64,000 nt of DNA from Anaerostipes amylophilus. Lineage in GTDB: Bacteria; Bacillota; Clostridia; Lachnospirales; Lachnospiraceae. The notes beneath the pieces were generated by a model. It did no database searches, was not told where the DNA came from, and was given only the letters and a program-made list of their open reading frames with translations. The stretch covers positions 124,001 to 188,000 of the forward strand of contig NZ_JAOQJG010000003.1 in NCBI RefSeq assembly GCF_025567365.1, written 5' to 3'. The position numbers and the translations under genes are program-made. Numbering within the stretch: the first letter of the stretch is position 1; each line of letters opens with the position of its first letter. This document shows positions 51,731-61,007 of this stretch, piece after piece.

Positions 51731-51760
51731 ACAAAAAAGACCCGCAAAAACGAGTCTTTT
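51731..51760 (-). terminator. Terminator of the glycosyltransferase gene
   Basis: On the minus strand AAAAGACTCG, loop TTTTTG, CGGGTCTTTTTTG. Separates the glycosyltransferase from the subtilase. Confidence 0.75.
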
Positions 51761-51786
51761 GAGTGTATAGTTTAAAATATAAAAAA

Positions 51787-52803
51787 TTAGTTAAAACCAA
51801 TAAATTTGCGGGCTGCTTTATACATACCGATCGTGGCTTTTCTTCCAACATATCCAGGAAGATTGACAGCACAGCTTGTGATATTGTGACGAATCTTGCG
51901 ATATAATTTTTTATCTTTTCCGTATAAGTATTTCCATAATTCTTTTCTCATCTTTAAATGCTCTTTTGTTCCAGATTTTACTGCGATCACGGAAGAAATA
52001 CACATGATGATAGAAAGATAATGTTTCATATAGCGTTCTAATGGTTTGCTTACAAGATTAAACTGTGCCATATAATCGATCATGATGTAAGTAACTTTAA
52101 ACTGTTGATCGATACGTTTGATCATGTTTGCTTCATTGACAGACTGGTCATCACGTCCGATAAAATAGCGGTAGAAGTTTACATCAAGATAATACATCGT
52201 TTTTACATATGGCAGTGGTTTAAATACATAAATGTTATCAACGTAAAATGTATGTTCTGGAAGCTCTAACTGGCATTCACGAAGCAGGGCTGTACGATAG
52301 ATGACAGAATGCATTAGAATATACTGGCTGACAGGGAAACGTCCGACATCATCCCAGCAAAAGATCTTGTCTTTTGGAATTGCGTGACGATAGTGGATCA
52401 CTGTTTTTTTCTTAGCACCCTGTTTTTCATACACATAATTGGAAAGCAGCATATCAAGAACTGTTCCTTGTTTGTAAAAAGTAGAGAGTGTATCAAGAAT
52501 TTCGCCATAAGCATATTCATTTACCCAGTCATCGCTGTCGACAACTTTTAAATAAATTCCTTTTGCATTTTTGATTCCTGTATTAACGGCACCACCATGT
52601 CCTTTATTTTCCTGATGGATAGCACGGCAGATATCAGGATATTTTTTTTCATATTCATCGGCGATGGCAGCTGTATTGTCAGAAGAACCATCATTGACGA
52701 TAAGAATTTCAACTTGGTCTCCTCCTGGTAATAATGTATCAATACAGTGTCTCATATATTCCTGAGAGTTGTAACAAGGTACAACAAAGGATATTAATTT
52801 CAT
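51787..52803 (-). CDS. Family 2 glycosyltransferase
   Basis: 338 residues. The GT-A start ISFVVPCYNSQEYMRHCID, VNDGSSDNT and the DxD-like VVDSDDWV bind nucleotide sugar and metal. No membrane helix is obvious. It transfers a sugar to an unknown acceptor, probably in cell-envelope polysaccharide or teichoic-type polymers. GGAGG lies 7 bp before the ATG. It stands alone between two terminated units. Confidence 0.9.
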   Translation of the reverse strand: MKLISFVVPCYNSQEYMRHCIDTLLPGGDQVEILIVNDGSSDNTAAIADEYEKKYPDICRAIHQENKGHGGAVNTGIKNAKGIYLKVVDSDDWVNEYAYGEILDTLSTFYKQGTVLDMLLSNYVYEKQGAKKKTVIHYRHAIPKDKIFCWDDVGRFPVSQYILMHSVIYRTALLRECQLELPEHTFYVDNIYVFKPLPYVKTMYYLDVNFYRYFIGRDDQSVNEANMIKRIDQQFKVTYIMIDYMAQFNLVSKPLERYMKHYLSIIMCISSVIAVKSGTKEHLKMRKELWKYLYGKDKKLYRKIRHNITSCAVNLPGYVGRKATIGMYKAARKFIGFN

Positions 52804-52860
52804 AAAAACCTCCTGTTTAAAATACGATTAACATTCTTATTATATATGTTTTTTGATCAA

Positions 52861-54762
52861 TTAGCAAAGAGTTTCCCACTCTTCATAAAGTTCTTCCAAA
52901 GAAGAAGTGATCTCTGCCTGTTTGTTGCTAAGTTCCATTAGTTTTGCAGGATCAGAAGCATTTTCAGGTAAAGACATGGCTTCGGAAAGTTCTTCTTGCT
53001 TTGTTTCAAGGTCGGTGATCATATCTTCGACTTTTTTCAGTCTGTTCTCACGTTTCCTTTGCTTTGCCTGTTCTTCTTTTTGTTGTTTCCAGTCAAGTTT
53101 TGCTTCCGTATCAACAGAAACAGCGGAAGTAGAAGCAGCATTTAGAGCAGCCTTTTCTTTCTCTTTCTGTGCGATATAATCTTGATAATTACCAGGATAT
53201 GAAGTTAATCCGTGGTCAGAAATTTCCAGAATTCTTGTTGCTGTTTTGTTGATAAAATAACGATCATGTGAAACGTACAGAATCGTTCCAGTGTAAGCGT
53301 TCATTGCTGATTCAAGGATTTCTTTTGACTGAATATCCAAATGGTTCGTCGGCTCATCAAGAATCAGAAAGTTTGCATGAGAAAGCATTAATTTTGCAAG
53401 GGAAACTCGACCTTTTTCGCCACCACTTAAAGAGGAGATCGGACGGAATACATCTTCTCCATAAAATAAAAATGCTGCAAGTGTATTACGGATCTTTGTA
53501 TTGTTCAGGTCAGGATAGGCATCAGAAATTTCATCAAAGATGGTTTTAGAATCATCTAAGTTATCCTGTGCCTGATCGTAGTAACCGATAGAAACACCTG
53601 CACCAAGAGTGATCGTTCCTCCGTTATTGCTGATCTTTTTGCAAATGATCTTTAATAAGGTGGTCTTACCAGTTCCGTTTGGACCGATTAGGGCAACGCG
53701 TTCTTCACGAAAGATATCTGCACTGAGACCTTCAAATAGAGGTTTGCTTCCAAATGATTTTGAAACATCTTTTAATGTAAGAACGTCATTTCCACTGACT
53801 ACTTCTGGCTCAATGCTAAGACGCATGTCTGCATTATATTCAGTTGGTTTTTCTAAAACTTCAATTTTGTTTAAAGCTTTCTCGCGGCTTTCTGCTCGTT
53901 TGATCGATTTCTCACGATTAAACTGCTTTAATTTTTTGATAACTTCCTTTTGGTGTTTGATCTCTTGTTGCTGGTTTTTATACTCTTTTAGACGGATTGC
54001 TTTGATCTGGTCGCGTTTCTCAATAAATGTAGTATAATTTCCATCAAACAGCATGGAATGCCCTTGGTCGATCTCCATAACTTTATTGACAATTTTGTCA
54101 AGAAAATAACGATCATGAGATACAATGATCACGGCACCTTTATAATGAGATAAATAATTTTCAAGCCATCTGATAGAATCGACATCCAGATGGTTTGTCG
54201 GCTCATCAAGAAGCAGGATGTCTGGATTCTTAAGAAGAAGTTTACCAAGAGCAACACGAGTTCGCTGCCCTCCAGATAAGGTATTGATCTCTTTTGAAAA
54301 ATCTTCTTCGGAAAATCCAAGCCCTTTAAGGATTCCTGTGATCTCACTTTTGTAAGCAAATCCATTTAACTGTTCAAATTTATGAGTTGCGTTTGTATAC
54401 TGGTTCATTTTCTGCTCCAGTGCATCACCGGTCAGATGCTTCATTTCTTGTTCATATGTACGCATCTGTTCATCTAGTTCAATGACTTCCTTCTTAACGG
54501 AGAGAAGTTCATCAAAGATCGTATGATGAAATGTATGATCCTGATGTTGGGCAAGATAGCCGATGCTGGCATCCTTTTTTAAAGAAATTTCCCCATCATC
54601 ACTGGAAATTTCTCCAATCAGTATTTTTAAAAGTGTCGATTTTCCGGCACCGTTATATCCGATGATTGCCAGCCGGTCGTTTTCATTTAAGTGAAATGAG
54701 ATATTCTGCAAGACAGGTTTTTCAACAAAAGTTTTGCAGATATTCTGGCATGATAATATCAT
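52861..54762 (-). CDS. ABC-F family ATP-binding protein
   Basis: 633 residues with two ATPase domains and no membrane part. Walker A GYNGAGKSTLLK and GPNGTGKTTLLK; signatures LSGGQRTRVALGKLLL and LSGGEKGRVSLAKLML; Walker B LLLDEPTNHLD and LILDEPTNHLD. A charged linker lies between the domains and a C-terminal coiled coil at the end (EEQAKQRKRENRLKKVEDMI). ABC-F proteins act on the ribosome as translation factors or antibiotic-protection proteins; the length and coiled-coil tail fit the YdiF/Uup-like housekeeping group. The ATG at 54762 has GGAAAGGGG upstream. Confidence 0.92.
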   Translation of the reverse strand: MILSCQNICKTFVEKPVLQNISFHLNENDRLAIIGYNGAGKSTLLKILIGEISSDDGEISLKKDASIGYLAQHQDHTFHHTIFDELLSVKKEVIELDEQMRTYEQEMKHLTGDALEQKMNQYTNATHKFEQLNGFAYKSEITGILKGLGFSEEDFSKEINTLSGGQRTRVALGKLLLKNPDILLLDEPTNHLDVDSIRWLENYLSHYKGAVIIVSHDRYFLDKIVNKVMEIDQGHSMLFDGNYTTFIEKRDQIKAIRLKEYKNQQQEIKHQKEVIKKLKQFNREKSIKRAESREKALNKIEVLEKPTEYNADMRLSIEPEVVSGNDVLTLKDVSKSFGSKPLFEGLSADIFREERVALIGPNGTGKTTLLKIICKKISNNGGTITLGAGVSIGYYDQAQDNLDDSKTIFDEISDAYPDLNNTKIRNTLAAFLFYGEDVFRPISSLSGGEKGRVSLAKLMLSHANFLILDEPTNHLDIQSKEILESAMNAYTGTILYVSHDRYFINKTATRILEISDHGLTSYPGNYQDYIAQKEKEKAALNAASTSAVSVDTEAKLDWKQQKEEQAKQRKRENRLKKVEDMITDLETKQEELSEAMSLPENASDPAKLMELSNKQAEITSSLEELYEEWETLC

Positions 54763-54850
54763 TAAGATACCCCTTTCCAATTTTTTATTGACATTATTTT
54801 TCAGAATACCATATTTTTTGAGAAAATGAAATAATTTCATGATAGAAAGA

Positions 54851-54879
54851 TTGACAGTTATTAGACAATCTTATATAAT
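54851..54879 (+). promoter_or_regulatory. rex promoter
   Basis: TTGACA (54851-54856), exactly 17 bp, TATAAT (54874-54879): full consensus. It probably drives the rex-acpS-nnr-alr unit. Confidence 0.85.
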
Positions 54880-54911
54880 TATAAACAGAATAAAGATTTT
54901 GGAGGAATAAA

Positions 54912-55568
54912 ATGGCAAACTCAGGTAAGAATATTTCTTCAGCAGTTATCAAGCGCCTTCCAAGATATTTTCGTTATCTTGGTGCATTAAAGGCAAGGAA
55001 TATTACAAGAATATCTTCAAAAGAATTAAGTGAACAGATGATGGTAACAGCATCTCAGATTCGTCAGGATCTTAATAACTTTGGCGGATTTGGACAGCAG
55101 GGATACGGGTATAATGTAGATAATTTATATACAGAGATTGGCAAGATTTTAGGATTGGATAAGAGAAATGACATGATCATTGTAGGAGCAGGTAACCTTG
55201 GACAGGCACTTGCTAATTACCAGTCTTTTAATGAAGATTATGGATATAAAGTTATGGCATTATTTGATGTCAATCCAAAACTGATCGGAATTTCTGTTCG
55301 TGGAGTGAAAGTTCTTGATACAGATGAACTTGAGAACTTTATTAAGACACACGGCATCAAGATCGCTGCACTGACGATACCGAAAGATCAGGCACCAGCG
55401 ATCGCCAAGAAGATGGCAGAATGGGGAATCAAAGGATTCTGGAATTTTGCACCGATCGATCTTCATCTGCCGGATAATGTTACGGTAGAGAATGTCCATC
55501 TGGCAGAGAGTCTGATGACGTTAACATATAATGTTCACAATAGAGAAGAACAAGAACAGGAACAATAG
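54912..55568 (+). CDS. rex: Redox-sensing transcriptional repressor Rex
   Basis: 218 residues. N-terminal winged helix (KRLPRYFRYLGALKARNITR, SKELSEQMMVTASQIRQDL) and Rossmann domain (MIIVGAGNLGQALANY) that senses NADH/NAD+. It typically represses fermentation and butyrate genes in Clostridia. GGAGGAATAAA precedes the ATG. First gene of a run with acpS, nnr and alr. Confidence 0.96.
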   Translation: MANSGKNISSAVIKRLPRYFRYLGALKARNITRISSKELSEQMMVTASQIRQDLNNFGGFGQQGYGYNVDNLYTEIGKILGLDKRNDMIIVGAGNLGQALANYQSFNEDYGYKVMALFDVNPKLIGISVRGVKVLDTDELENFIKTHGIKIAALTIPKDQAPAIAKKMAEWGIKGFWNFAPIDLHLPDNVTVENVHLAESLMTLTYNVHNREEQEQEQ

Positions 55569-55589
55569 GCACAGCAGGTGATAGATGAG

Positions 55590-55952
55590 ATGATTGCTGG
55601 AATAGGAACAGATCTTGTAGAGATAGGAAGAATAGAAGAGATGCTTCATAGAGGAAGTCGTCTTACAAGAATTTTTACAACAACTGAATTAGCGTGTGCA
55701 AAAGACAATGCTGCGACTTTAGCTGGCAATTTTGCTGTAAAAGAAGCCGTTTCCAAAGTATTTGGAACCGGCTTTTTCGGTATGGAACCATATGAGATCG
55801 AAGTATTAAGAGATAAGTTTGGGGCACCATATGTGAAATTATATGGGGGTGCAAGACAGCTTGCGAAGGATAAGAAGATCATAAAGATCCATGTATCGAT
55901 CACTAATACAAAGGAATTTGCACAGGCATTTGCGATAGGAGAATGCGTATGA
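55590..55952 (+). CDS. acpS: Holo-[acyl-carrier-protein] synthase
   Basis: 120 residues. Transfers 4'-phosphopantetheine from CoA to ACP. IAGIGTDLVEIGRIEEM carries the Mg-binding Asp and NFAVKEAVSKVFG the Glu/Lys pair; VSITNTKEFAQAFAI is the C-terminal strand. The ATG at 55590 gives the standard start; a GTG at 55578 is possible. Overlaps nnr by 4 bp (ATGA). Confidence 0.94.
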   Translation: MIAGIGTDLVEIGRIEEMLHRGSRLTRIFTTTELACAKDNAATLAGNFAVKEAVSKVFGTGFFGMEPYEIEVLRDKFGAPYVKLYGGARQLAKDKKIIKIHVSITNTKEFAQAFAIGECV

Positions 55953-57424
55953 AATATGTATTAAAGAATCAGGAAATGCAGACGGTTGATTATGAAACAA
56001 TTCATGGAATAGGAATTCCAGGGCTTGTGCTGATGGAGAGAGCATCAAAAGCGGTTGCAGACTATGCAGTGCAGATGATCGATCATTCCAAGAGAATTCT
56101 GGTAATTTCAGGAATTGGTAATAATGGAGGGGATGCTCTTGCCTGTACAAGAATTTTGCTTGAACAGGACTATCTGGTAGATTATATGATTGTTGGAAAT
56201 TTGGAAAAAGCTTCAGATGATCTGAAATTACAGCTTCAGATTCTTAAAAATCTTGGATATTTTCCATTAGAAAATGCAAATTTTCATGAATATGACCTTT
56301 TGATCGAAGGAATTTTTGGAGTTGGACTTTCCAGAGAAGTTGGCGGTATTTACAAAGAAATGATTGAGCGTATCAATGCATGTGGCAAATCTGTCATTGC
56401 AATCGATATTCCGTCTGGTATCAGTGGAGACAGCGGAAAAGTTCTTGGATGTGCTGTTCATGCAGCAATAACGGTCACATTTGGCAGTTATAAAAGAGGA
56501 CATTTATTATATCCAGGACGTGAATACTGTGGGAATATAAAACTTGTATCCATTGGATTTCACAACCAGACGATTAAAAAATATGCAACGGGATACACAT
56601 TGGAAGCAGATGATCATTTAATGCCAGAAAGGAAAGCATATTCCAACAAGGGAAGTTATGGAAAAGTTTTGATCATTGCTGGAAATAAAACGATGTCAGG
56701 AGCAGCATGTTTTGCAGCAGAAGCAGCATTGCGGATGGGAGCAGGTCTTGTAAAAGTGCTTTCAGATGTACAGAATCGTTCAGTTTTACAGACAAAACTT
56801 CCAGAAATTTTATTTGGAGAACGAAAAGATTTAAAAGAATCTCTAAATTGGTGTGATTGTATCTTATTTGGCCCAGGAATCGGAGTTAGTGAAGAGACAA
56901 AAGAAATGTTGGAAATGATTCTTGAGGAAGGAACAAAACCATTAGTTATTGATGCAGATGGATTAAATACGATCAGCAGATATGATATGGAAATTAATTA
57001 TCCATATGGACTGATCTTGACTCCACATCTGATGGAAGCATCAAGACTGATGGCATGTGATATTATGCAAATGAAAGAAGATTTATGTCAGAATGCATAT
57101 GAGCTTGCAAAAAAATATCATTGCATTGCAGTTTTAAAAGATGCAGCAACTATCGTTGCACAAGAAGGTGATTTGGTGTATATTAATCAAAGCGGAAATG
57201 ATGGAATGGCAACTGGAGGAAGTGGAGATGTTCTTGCCGGAATGATCACAGGCCTTTTAGGAGGCGGATTAGCTGCTCATGAGGCAGCAGTTCATGGAGT
57301 TTATCTTCACGGCCTTGCAGGAGATCATGCAAGATGTGATCTGGGTGCTTACAGCATGATCGCATCAGATATTATCACTCACATAAAGGATGTTACAGGA
57401 GGAAGCTATGAATCAGTACTATAG
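55949..57424 (+). CDS. nnr: Bifunctional NAD(P)H-hydrate epimerase/dehydratase
   Basis: 491 residues. The N-terminal YjeF_N epimerase (LVISGIGNNGGDALACTR, IDIPSGISGD) is fused to the C-terminal ADP-dependent dehydratase of the ribokinase fold (KGSYGKVLIIAGNKTMSGAA, GMATGGSGDVLAGMI). It repairs hydrated NADH and NADPH. The ATG at 55949 overlaps the acpS stop and has TAGGAG 7 bp before it. acpS-nnr-alr is a conserved clostridial order. Confidence 0.95.
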   Translation: MKYVLKNQEMQTVDYETIHGIGIPGLVLMERASKAVADYAVQMIDHSKRILVISGIGNNGGDALACTRILLEQDYLVDYMIVGNLEKASDDLKLQLQILKNLGYFPLENANFHEYDLLIEGIFGVGLSREVGGIYKEMIERINACGKSVIAIDIPSGISGDSGKVLGCAVHAAITVTFGSYKRGHLLYPGREYCGNIKLVSIGFHNQTIKKYATGYTLEADDHLMPERKAYSNKGSYGKVLIIAGNKTMSGAACFAAEAALRMGAGLVKVLSDVQNRSVLQTKLPEILFGERKDLKESLNWCDCILFGPGIGVSEETKEMLEMILEEGTKPLVIDADGLNTISRYDMEINYPYGLILTPHLMEASRLMACDIMQMKEDLCQNAYELAKKYHCIAVLKDAATIVAQEGDLVYINQSGNDGMATGGSGDVLAGMITGLLGGGLAAHEAAVHGVYLHGLAGDHARCDLGAYSMIASDIITHIKDVTGGSYESVL

Positions 57425-58571
57425 AGTGCATGCAGTCATTGATCTGGATGCAATCTGTCATAATATACAGGAAGTAAAACGTGTCGTTGGAGAAGGTGTC
57501 AAGGTAATGCCAGTGATTAAGGCTGACGGATATGGACATGGAGCAGTGCCAATCGCAAAAGAATTAAATAAGATTGGGGTTGATGCATTTGCAGTTGCGA
57601 TCCTTGAAGAGGGAATCACACTTCGAAATCATGGGATTAAAAAACCAATTTTGATTTTAGGATATACATCAGAATATCAGTACAGCTCATTGATCCAGTA
57701 TGAGATCGAGCCAACAGTATTTTGTTATGAGATGGCAGAATCTTTATCTAAGATCGCACAGGCTTTAGGAAAAGTTGCAAAGATTCATATTAAACTTGAT
57801 ACAGGAATGAATCGTATTGGATTTAAACCAACACAGGAATCTGTAGAGATTGTTGAGAGAATTTCTAAACTACCAAATATCAAGATTGAAGGAATCTTTA
57901 CTCATTTTGCATGTGCAGATGAAGCAGATAAGACATCTGCGTACGAACAGGAACGTAAATACGATCAGTTTATTAAATGGTTAGAAGAAAAAGATATTTA
58001 TATTCCGATCAAGCATGTATCAAACAGTGCATCGATCATTGATCTGGCTGGTTTTAGAAAAGATATGGTACGATCAGGGATCATCACTTATGGATTATAT
58101 CCATCCGAAGAAGTATCAAAAGATGTATTAGATTTAAAACCAGCGATGGAATTGAAGACACATATTGTATACATTAAGGAAGTAGGACCTGGAGAGGGAA
58201 TCAGCTATAACCATACTTATGTCACAGACAAGAAGACAAAGATCGCAACAATTCCAGTTGGATATGCAGATGGATATCCAAGAGCACTTTCATCCAAGGG
58301 AAGAGTTTTGATCCGTGGGCAGTATGCTCCGATCATCGGAAGAATCTGTATGGATCAGTTTATGGTTGATGTTACAGATATTGAAGGCATTTCTGTGATG
58401 GATGAAGTAACATTAGTTGGACACGATGGCAATAAGATGTTAACTGTAGAAGAAGTTGCAAATCTTGCAGGATCATTCAATTATGAATTTGTCTGCGGAA
58501 TCGGAAAACGAGTCCCTCGTGTTTATATTCGCAATGGTGAGATCAAAGAAGCTGAATATTTTGAAAAATAG
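57408..58571 (+). CDS. alr: Alanine racemase
   Basis: 387 residues. PLP enzyme making D-alanine for peptidoglycan. Lys38 in PVIKADGYGHG binds PLP; the C-terminal beta domain includes RICMDQFMVDVT with the catalytic region. The ATG at 57408 lies inside the nnr 3' end behind GGAGGAAGCT, so translation is coupled. Confidence 0.96.
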   Translation: MNQYYRVHAVIDLDAICHNIQEVKRVVGEGVKVMPVIKADGYGHGAVPIAKELNKIGVDAFAVAILEEGITLRNHGIKKPILILGYTSEYQYSSLIQYEIEPTVFCYEMAESLSKIAQALGKVAKIHIKLDTGMNRIGFKPTQESVEIVERISKLPNIKIEGIFTHFACADEADKTSAYEQERKYDQFIKWLEEKDIYIPIKHVSNSASIIDLAGFRKDMVRSGIITYGLYPSEEVSKDVLDLKPAMELKTHIVYIKEVGPGEGISYNHTYVTDKKTKIATIPVGYADGYPRALSSKGRVLIRGQYAPIIGRICMDQFMVDVTDIEGISVMDEVTLVGHDGNKMLTVEEVANLAGSFNYEFVCGIGKRVPRVYIRNGEIKEAEYFEK

Positions 58572-58645
58572 GGAATTTTTTGAATACTTTTGAAAGAATT
58601 GTAAATACTCTTCATAGAATATTTAAAAAGAAATGGAGAGTGTTT

Positions 58646-58999
58646 ATGCTTATGGTAATTAAGCGAGGCGATATATTTTATGCAGATTTGAGGCCAGTCG
58701 TTGGTTCAGAACAAGGCGGTATCCGTCCTGTGATCGTTCTGCAAAATGATGCGGGCAACAAATATAGTCCAACGATCATCTGTGCAGCGATCACAAGTAA
58801 GATGAATAAGGCAAAACTGCCAACGCATGTACCAATCGACTGTCACAGATGTGAATTGGAAAAAGATTCTGTGATCTTGTTAGAACAGATCAGGACGATC
58901 GATAAAAGCCGTTTAAGAGAAAAGGTATGTCATTTAAATTGTACATTTCTAAAACAGGTGGATCATGCACTGAAGATCAGTTTAAGTCTTGATACATAA
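58646..58999 (+). CDS. mazF: MazF/PemK-type endoribonuclease toxin
   Basis: 117 residues. VIKRGDIFYADLRPVVGSEQ, GGIRPVIVLQND, PTIICAAITSK and EQIRTIDKSRL are the MazF/EndoA hallmarks; the enzyme cuts single-stranded mRNA. The ATG at 58646 follows GGAGAG; a frame open from 58580 adds an atypical basic stretch. In Bacilli alr is followed by the antitoxin mazE and then mazF. Here only 74 bp separate alr and mazF and no antitoxin gene is visible, so the antidote is either elsewhere or lost. Confidence 0.9.
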   Translation: MLMVIKRGDIFYADLRPVVGSEQGGIRPVIVLQNDAGNKYSPTIICAAITSKMNKAKLPTHVPIDCHRCELEKDSVILLEQIRTIDKSRLREKVCHLNCTFLKQVDHALKISLSLDT

Positions 59000-59088
59000 C
59001 AGAAATGGTACGATATTGACCTTTTTTCTTAGAAATGATATATTTAAATTTGCATAGTCTTAATTTCTAGAAGATAAAGGAGAAAGAA

Positions 59089-60039
59089 ATGGAAGGATTT
59101 ACTCCCTCGGTACTTGTGATGATCATTTTAGCAGTTATTGTTGGATTTGTGGCTGGATATTTTTTCATGAAGCAAAGAGAGAAGATTTTGGAAAACAAGA
59201 AGAAACTGCATACATCAGAACAGGAACATGAAGAGGATGAAGACAATGAATATGAAGAAGAGATCATGAACATTGTCAACGAAGGACATGAACAAGGTGC
59301 GATCATGGAAGGGGAAGCCCGTATGATCACGAATATCTTTGAGTTTGGAGATAAAGATGTTACAGACGTTATGACTTCAAGAAAGAAGATCGATGCCATT
59401 GATATGACCATGTCCGTGGAGAAGGCATTAAATTACATGTTAGATGAGCCGTATTCAAGATATCCATTATATGAAGATGATATTGATAATATTGTAGGAG
59501 TGCTTTATTTAAAAGATGTAATCGATGCATACCTCAATCAGAAAGAAGCAAAGCTTTCTGATATTGCAAGAGAGCCGTTTTTTGTTCATCAGACGATGAA
59601 TCTATCCGTTCTTTTCCAAGAGATGCAGACCAAGAAGATTCATATGGCGATCGTCATTGATGAATATAGCCAGACAGAAGGTATTGTATCTATGGAAGAT
59701 ATGTTAGAGGTTATCGTAGGTAATATCTTAGATGAATATGATGTTGAAGATCGTAATATCACTAAGATCGGATGGGCAGATGTTTATCTTGTACGCGGAA
59801 GTACAAGACTTGAAGAACTTGAGGATACACTTGGAATCGAGTTTGACGTTGAAGATATTGAGACACTGAATGGATTTTTAATTGATCAGCTGGGACATTT
59901 ACCAGAAGACAATGAAGAAATAGAAATAATCTACCAAGGATATTCCTTTAAATCTGTCGATATTCATGACAACATGATCCGGCAGGTAAAGGTAGAAAAA
60001 AGGAAAAGGAAGGAAGAAAAAGATGTCAGGACACAGTAA
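59089..60039 (+). CDS. CBS/CorC-domain protein with single membrane anchor
   Basis: 316 residues. One N-terminal helix (LVMIILAVIVGFVAGYFF), an acidic linker, two CBS domains (ARMITNIFEFGDKDVTDVMT start, VVGVLYLKD-type IVGVLYLKDVID, MAIVIDEYSQTEGIVSMEDM) and a CorC/HlyC C-terminal domain (WADVYLVRGSTRLEELEDTL). Members usually carry a four-helix DUF21/CNNM transport domain, which is missing here, so ion transport is doubtful and a regulatory role more likely. Overlaps yebC by 17 bp. Confidence 0.88.
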   Translation: MEGFTPSVLVMIILAVIVGFVAGYFFMKQREKILENKKKLHTSEQEHEEDEDNEYEEEIMNIVNEGHEQGAIMEGEARMITNIFEFGDKDVTDVMTSRKKIDAIDMTMSVEKALNYMLDEPYSRYPLYEDDIDNIVGVLYLKDVIDAYLNQKEAKLSDIAREPFFVHQTMNLSVLFQEMQTKKIHMAIVIDEYSQTEGIVSMEDMLEVIVGNILDEYDVEDRNITKIGWADVYLVRGSTRLEELEDTLGIEFDVEDIETLNGFLIDQLGHLPEDNEEIEIIYQGYSFKSVDIHDNMIRQVKVEKRKRKEEKDVRTQ

Positions 60040-60751
60040 ATTTGCGAACATCAAACACAAAAAAGAAAAAAATGATGCGAAAAAAGGAAAAATTTTCACA
60101 GTTATTGGAAGAGAAATTGCAGTAGCAGTTAAAGAAGGTGGACCAGATCCAGATAACAACAGCAGATTACGTGATGTCATTGCAAAAGCAAAAGCAAACA
60201 ACATGCCAAATGACACGATTGAACGTGGTATCAAAAAAGCTGCTGGAGATGCAGATTCTGTTAATTACGAACAGATTACATATGAAGGATATGGGCCAAG
60301 TGGAGTTGCTATTATCGTAGATACATTAACAGATAACAAAAACCGTACAGCATCTAATGTAAGAAATGCTTTCACAAAAGGAAATGGTAACGTAGGAACA
60401 CCAGGATGTGTATCTTACATGTTCGAAAAAAAAGGACAGATCATTATCTCTAAAGAAGAATGTGAAATGGATGCTGATGATCTTATGATGATGGCATTAG
60501 ATGCTGGAGCAGAAGATTTCAATGAAGAAGAAGACAGCTTTGAAGTATTGACAACGCCAGAAGATTTCAGCGCAGTTAGAGAAGCTCTGGAAAAAGAAGA
60601 AGTTCCTATGGCAGATGCCAGTGTAACAATGATCCCTGGTACTATGGTTGAACTTACAAGTGAAGAAGATATTAAGAATATTCAGAAAACATTAGATCTT
60701 CTGGATGAAGATGATGATGTTCAGGAAGTTTATACAAACTGGGATGAATAA
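60023..60751 (+). CDS. yebC: YebC/PmpR family regulatory or translation-associated protein
   Basis: 242 residues starting MSGHSKFANIKHKKEKNDAK, the family signature, with ADNNSRLRDVIAKAKANNMP-like helices and YEGYGPSGVAII. These proteins are described as DNA-binding regulators and, more recently, as factors relieving ribosome stalling. Start behind GGAAGGAAGAAAAAG inside the preceding gene. Confidence 0.94.
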   Translation: MSGHSKFANIKHKKEKNDAKKGKIFTVIGREIAVAVKEGGPDPDNNSRLRDVIAKAKANNMPNDTIERGIKKAAGDADSVNYEQITYEGYGPSGVAIIVDTLTDNKNRTASNVRNAFTKGNGNVGTPGCVSYMFEKKGQIIISKEECEMDADDLMMMALDAGAEDFNEEEDSFEVLTTPEDFSAVREALEKEEVPMADASVTMIPGTMVELTSEEDIKNIQKTLDLLDEDDDVQEVYTNWDE

Positions 60752-60793
60752 AAGCATATCATAAATGATATGGCATAAATGACTATAAAAAGC

Positions 60794-60846
60794 GGGCATT
60801 TTTCACAACATTTAGGCAATAATGTTGTGGGGAATGCCTGTTTTGT
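60794..60846 (+). terminator. yebC terminator
   Basis: A two-part stem: GGGCATT with AATGCCT, and inside it CACAACATT with AATGTTGTG; then TTTTG. Confidence 0.78.
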
Positions 60847-60930
60847 GTTATAACAATTAATTGATATTATAATAAAAATGAGGTAGTATATGCCGATGGA
60901 TGTGAATATGATTTCTTTGATTAATTAAAA

Positions 60931-60971
60931 ATAAGCCTAACTATCAGATGTAAATTGGTGGTTAGGCTTAT
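60931..60971 (-). terminator. metY terminator
   Basis: ATAAGCCTAAC (60931-60941) pairs with GTTAGGCTTAT (60961-60971). On the minus strand TTTTTAATTAA follows. Confidence 0.78.
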
Positions 60972-61007
60972 ATTATAGATTTTTATGTGATAGAATTAAT
61001 TGTAAAA

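Noticed and set aside
51678..51872. N-terminal extension (propeptide) of the subtilase
   Set aside because: It runs through the glycosyltransferase terminator and lacks a signal sequence; the ATG at 51677 has a good ribosome binding site.
54851..54868. Rex operator overlapping the rex promoter
   Set aside because: TTGACAGTTATTAGACAA has only the outer TTG/CAA in common with a Rex box; symmetry is too weak.
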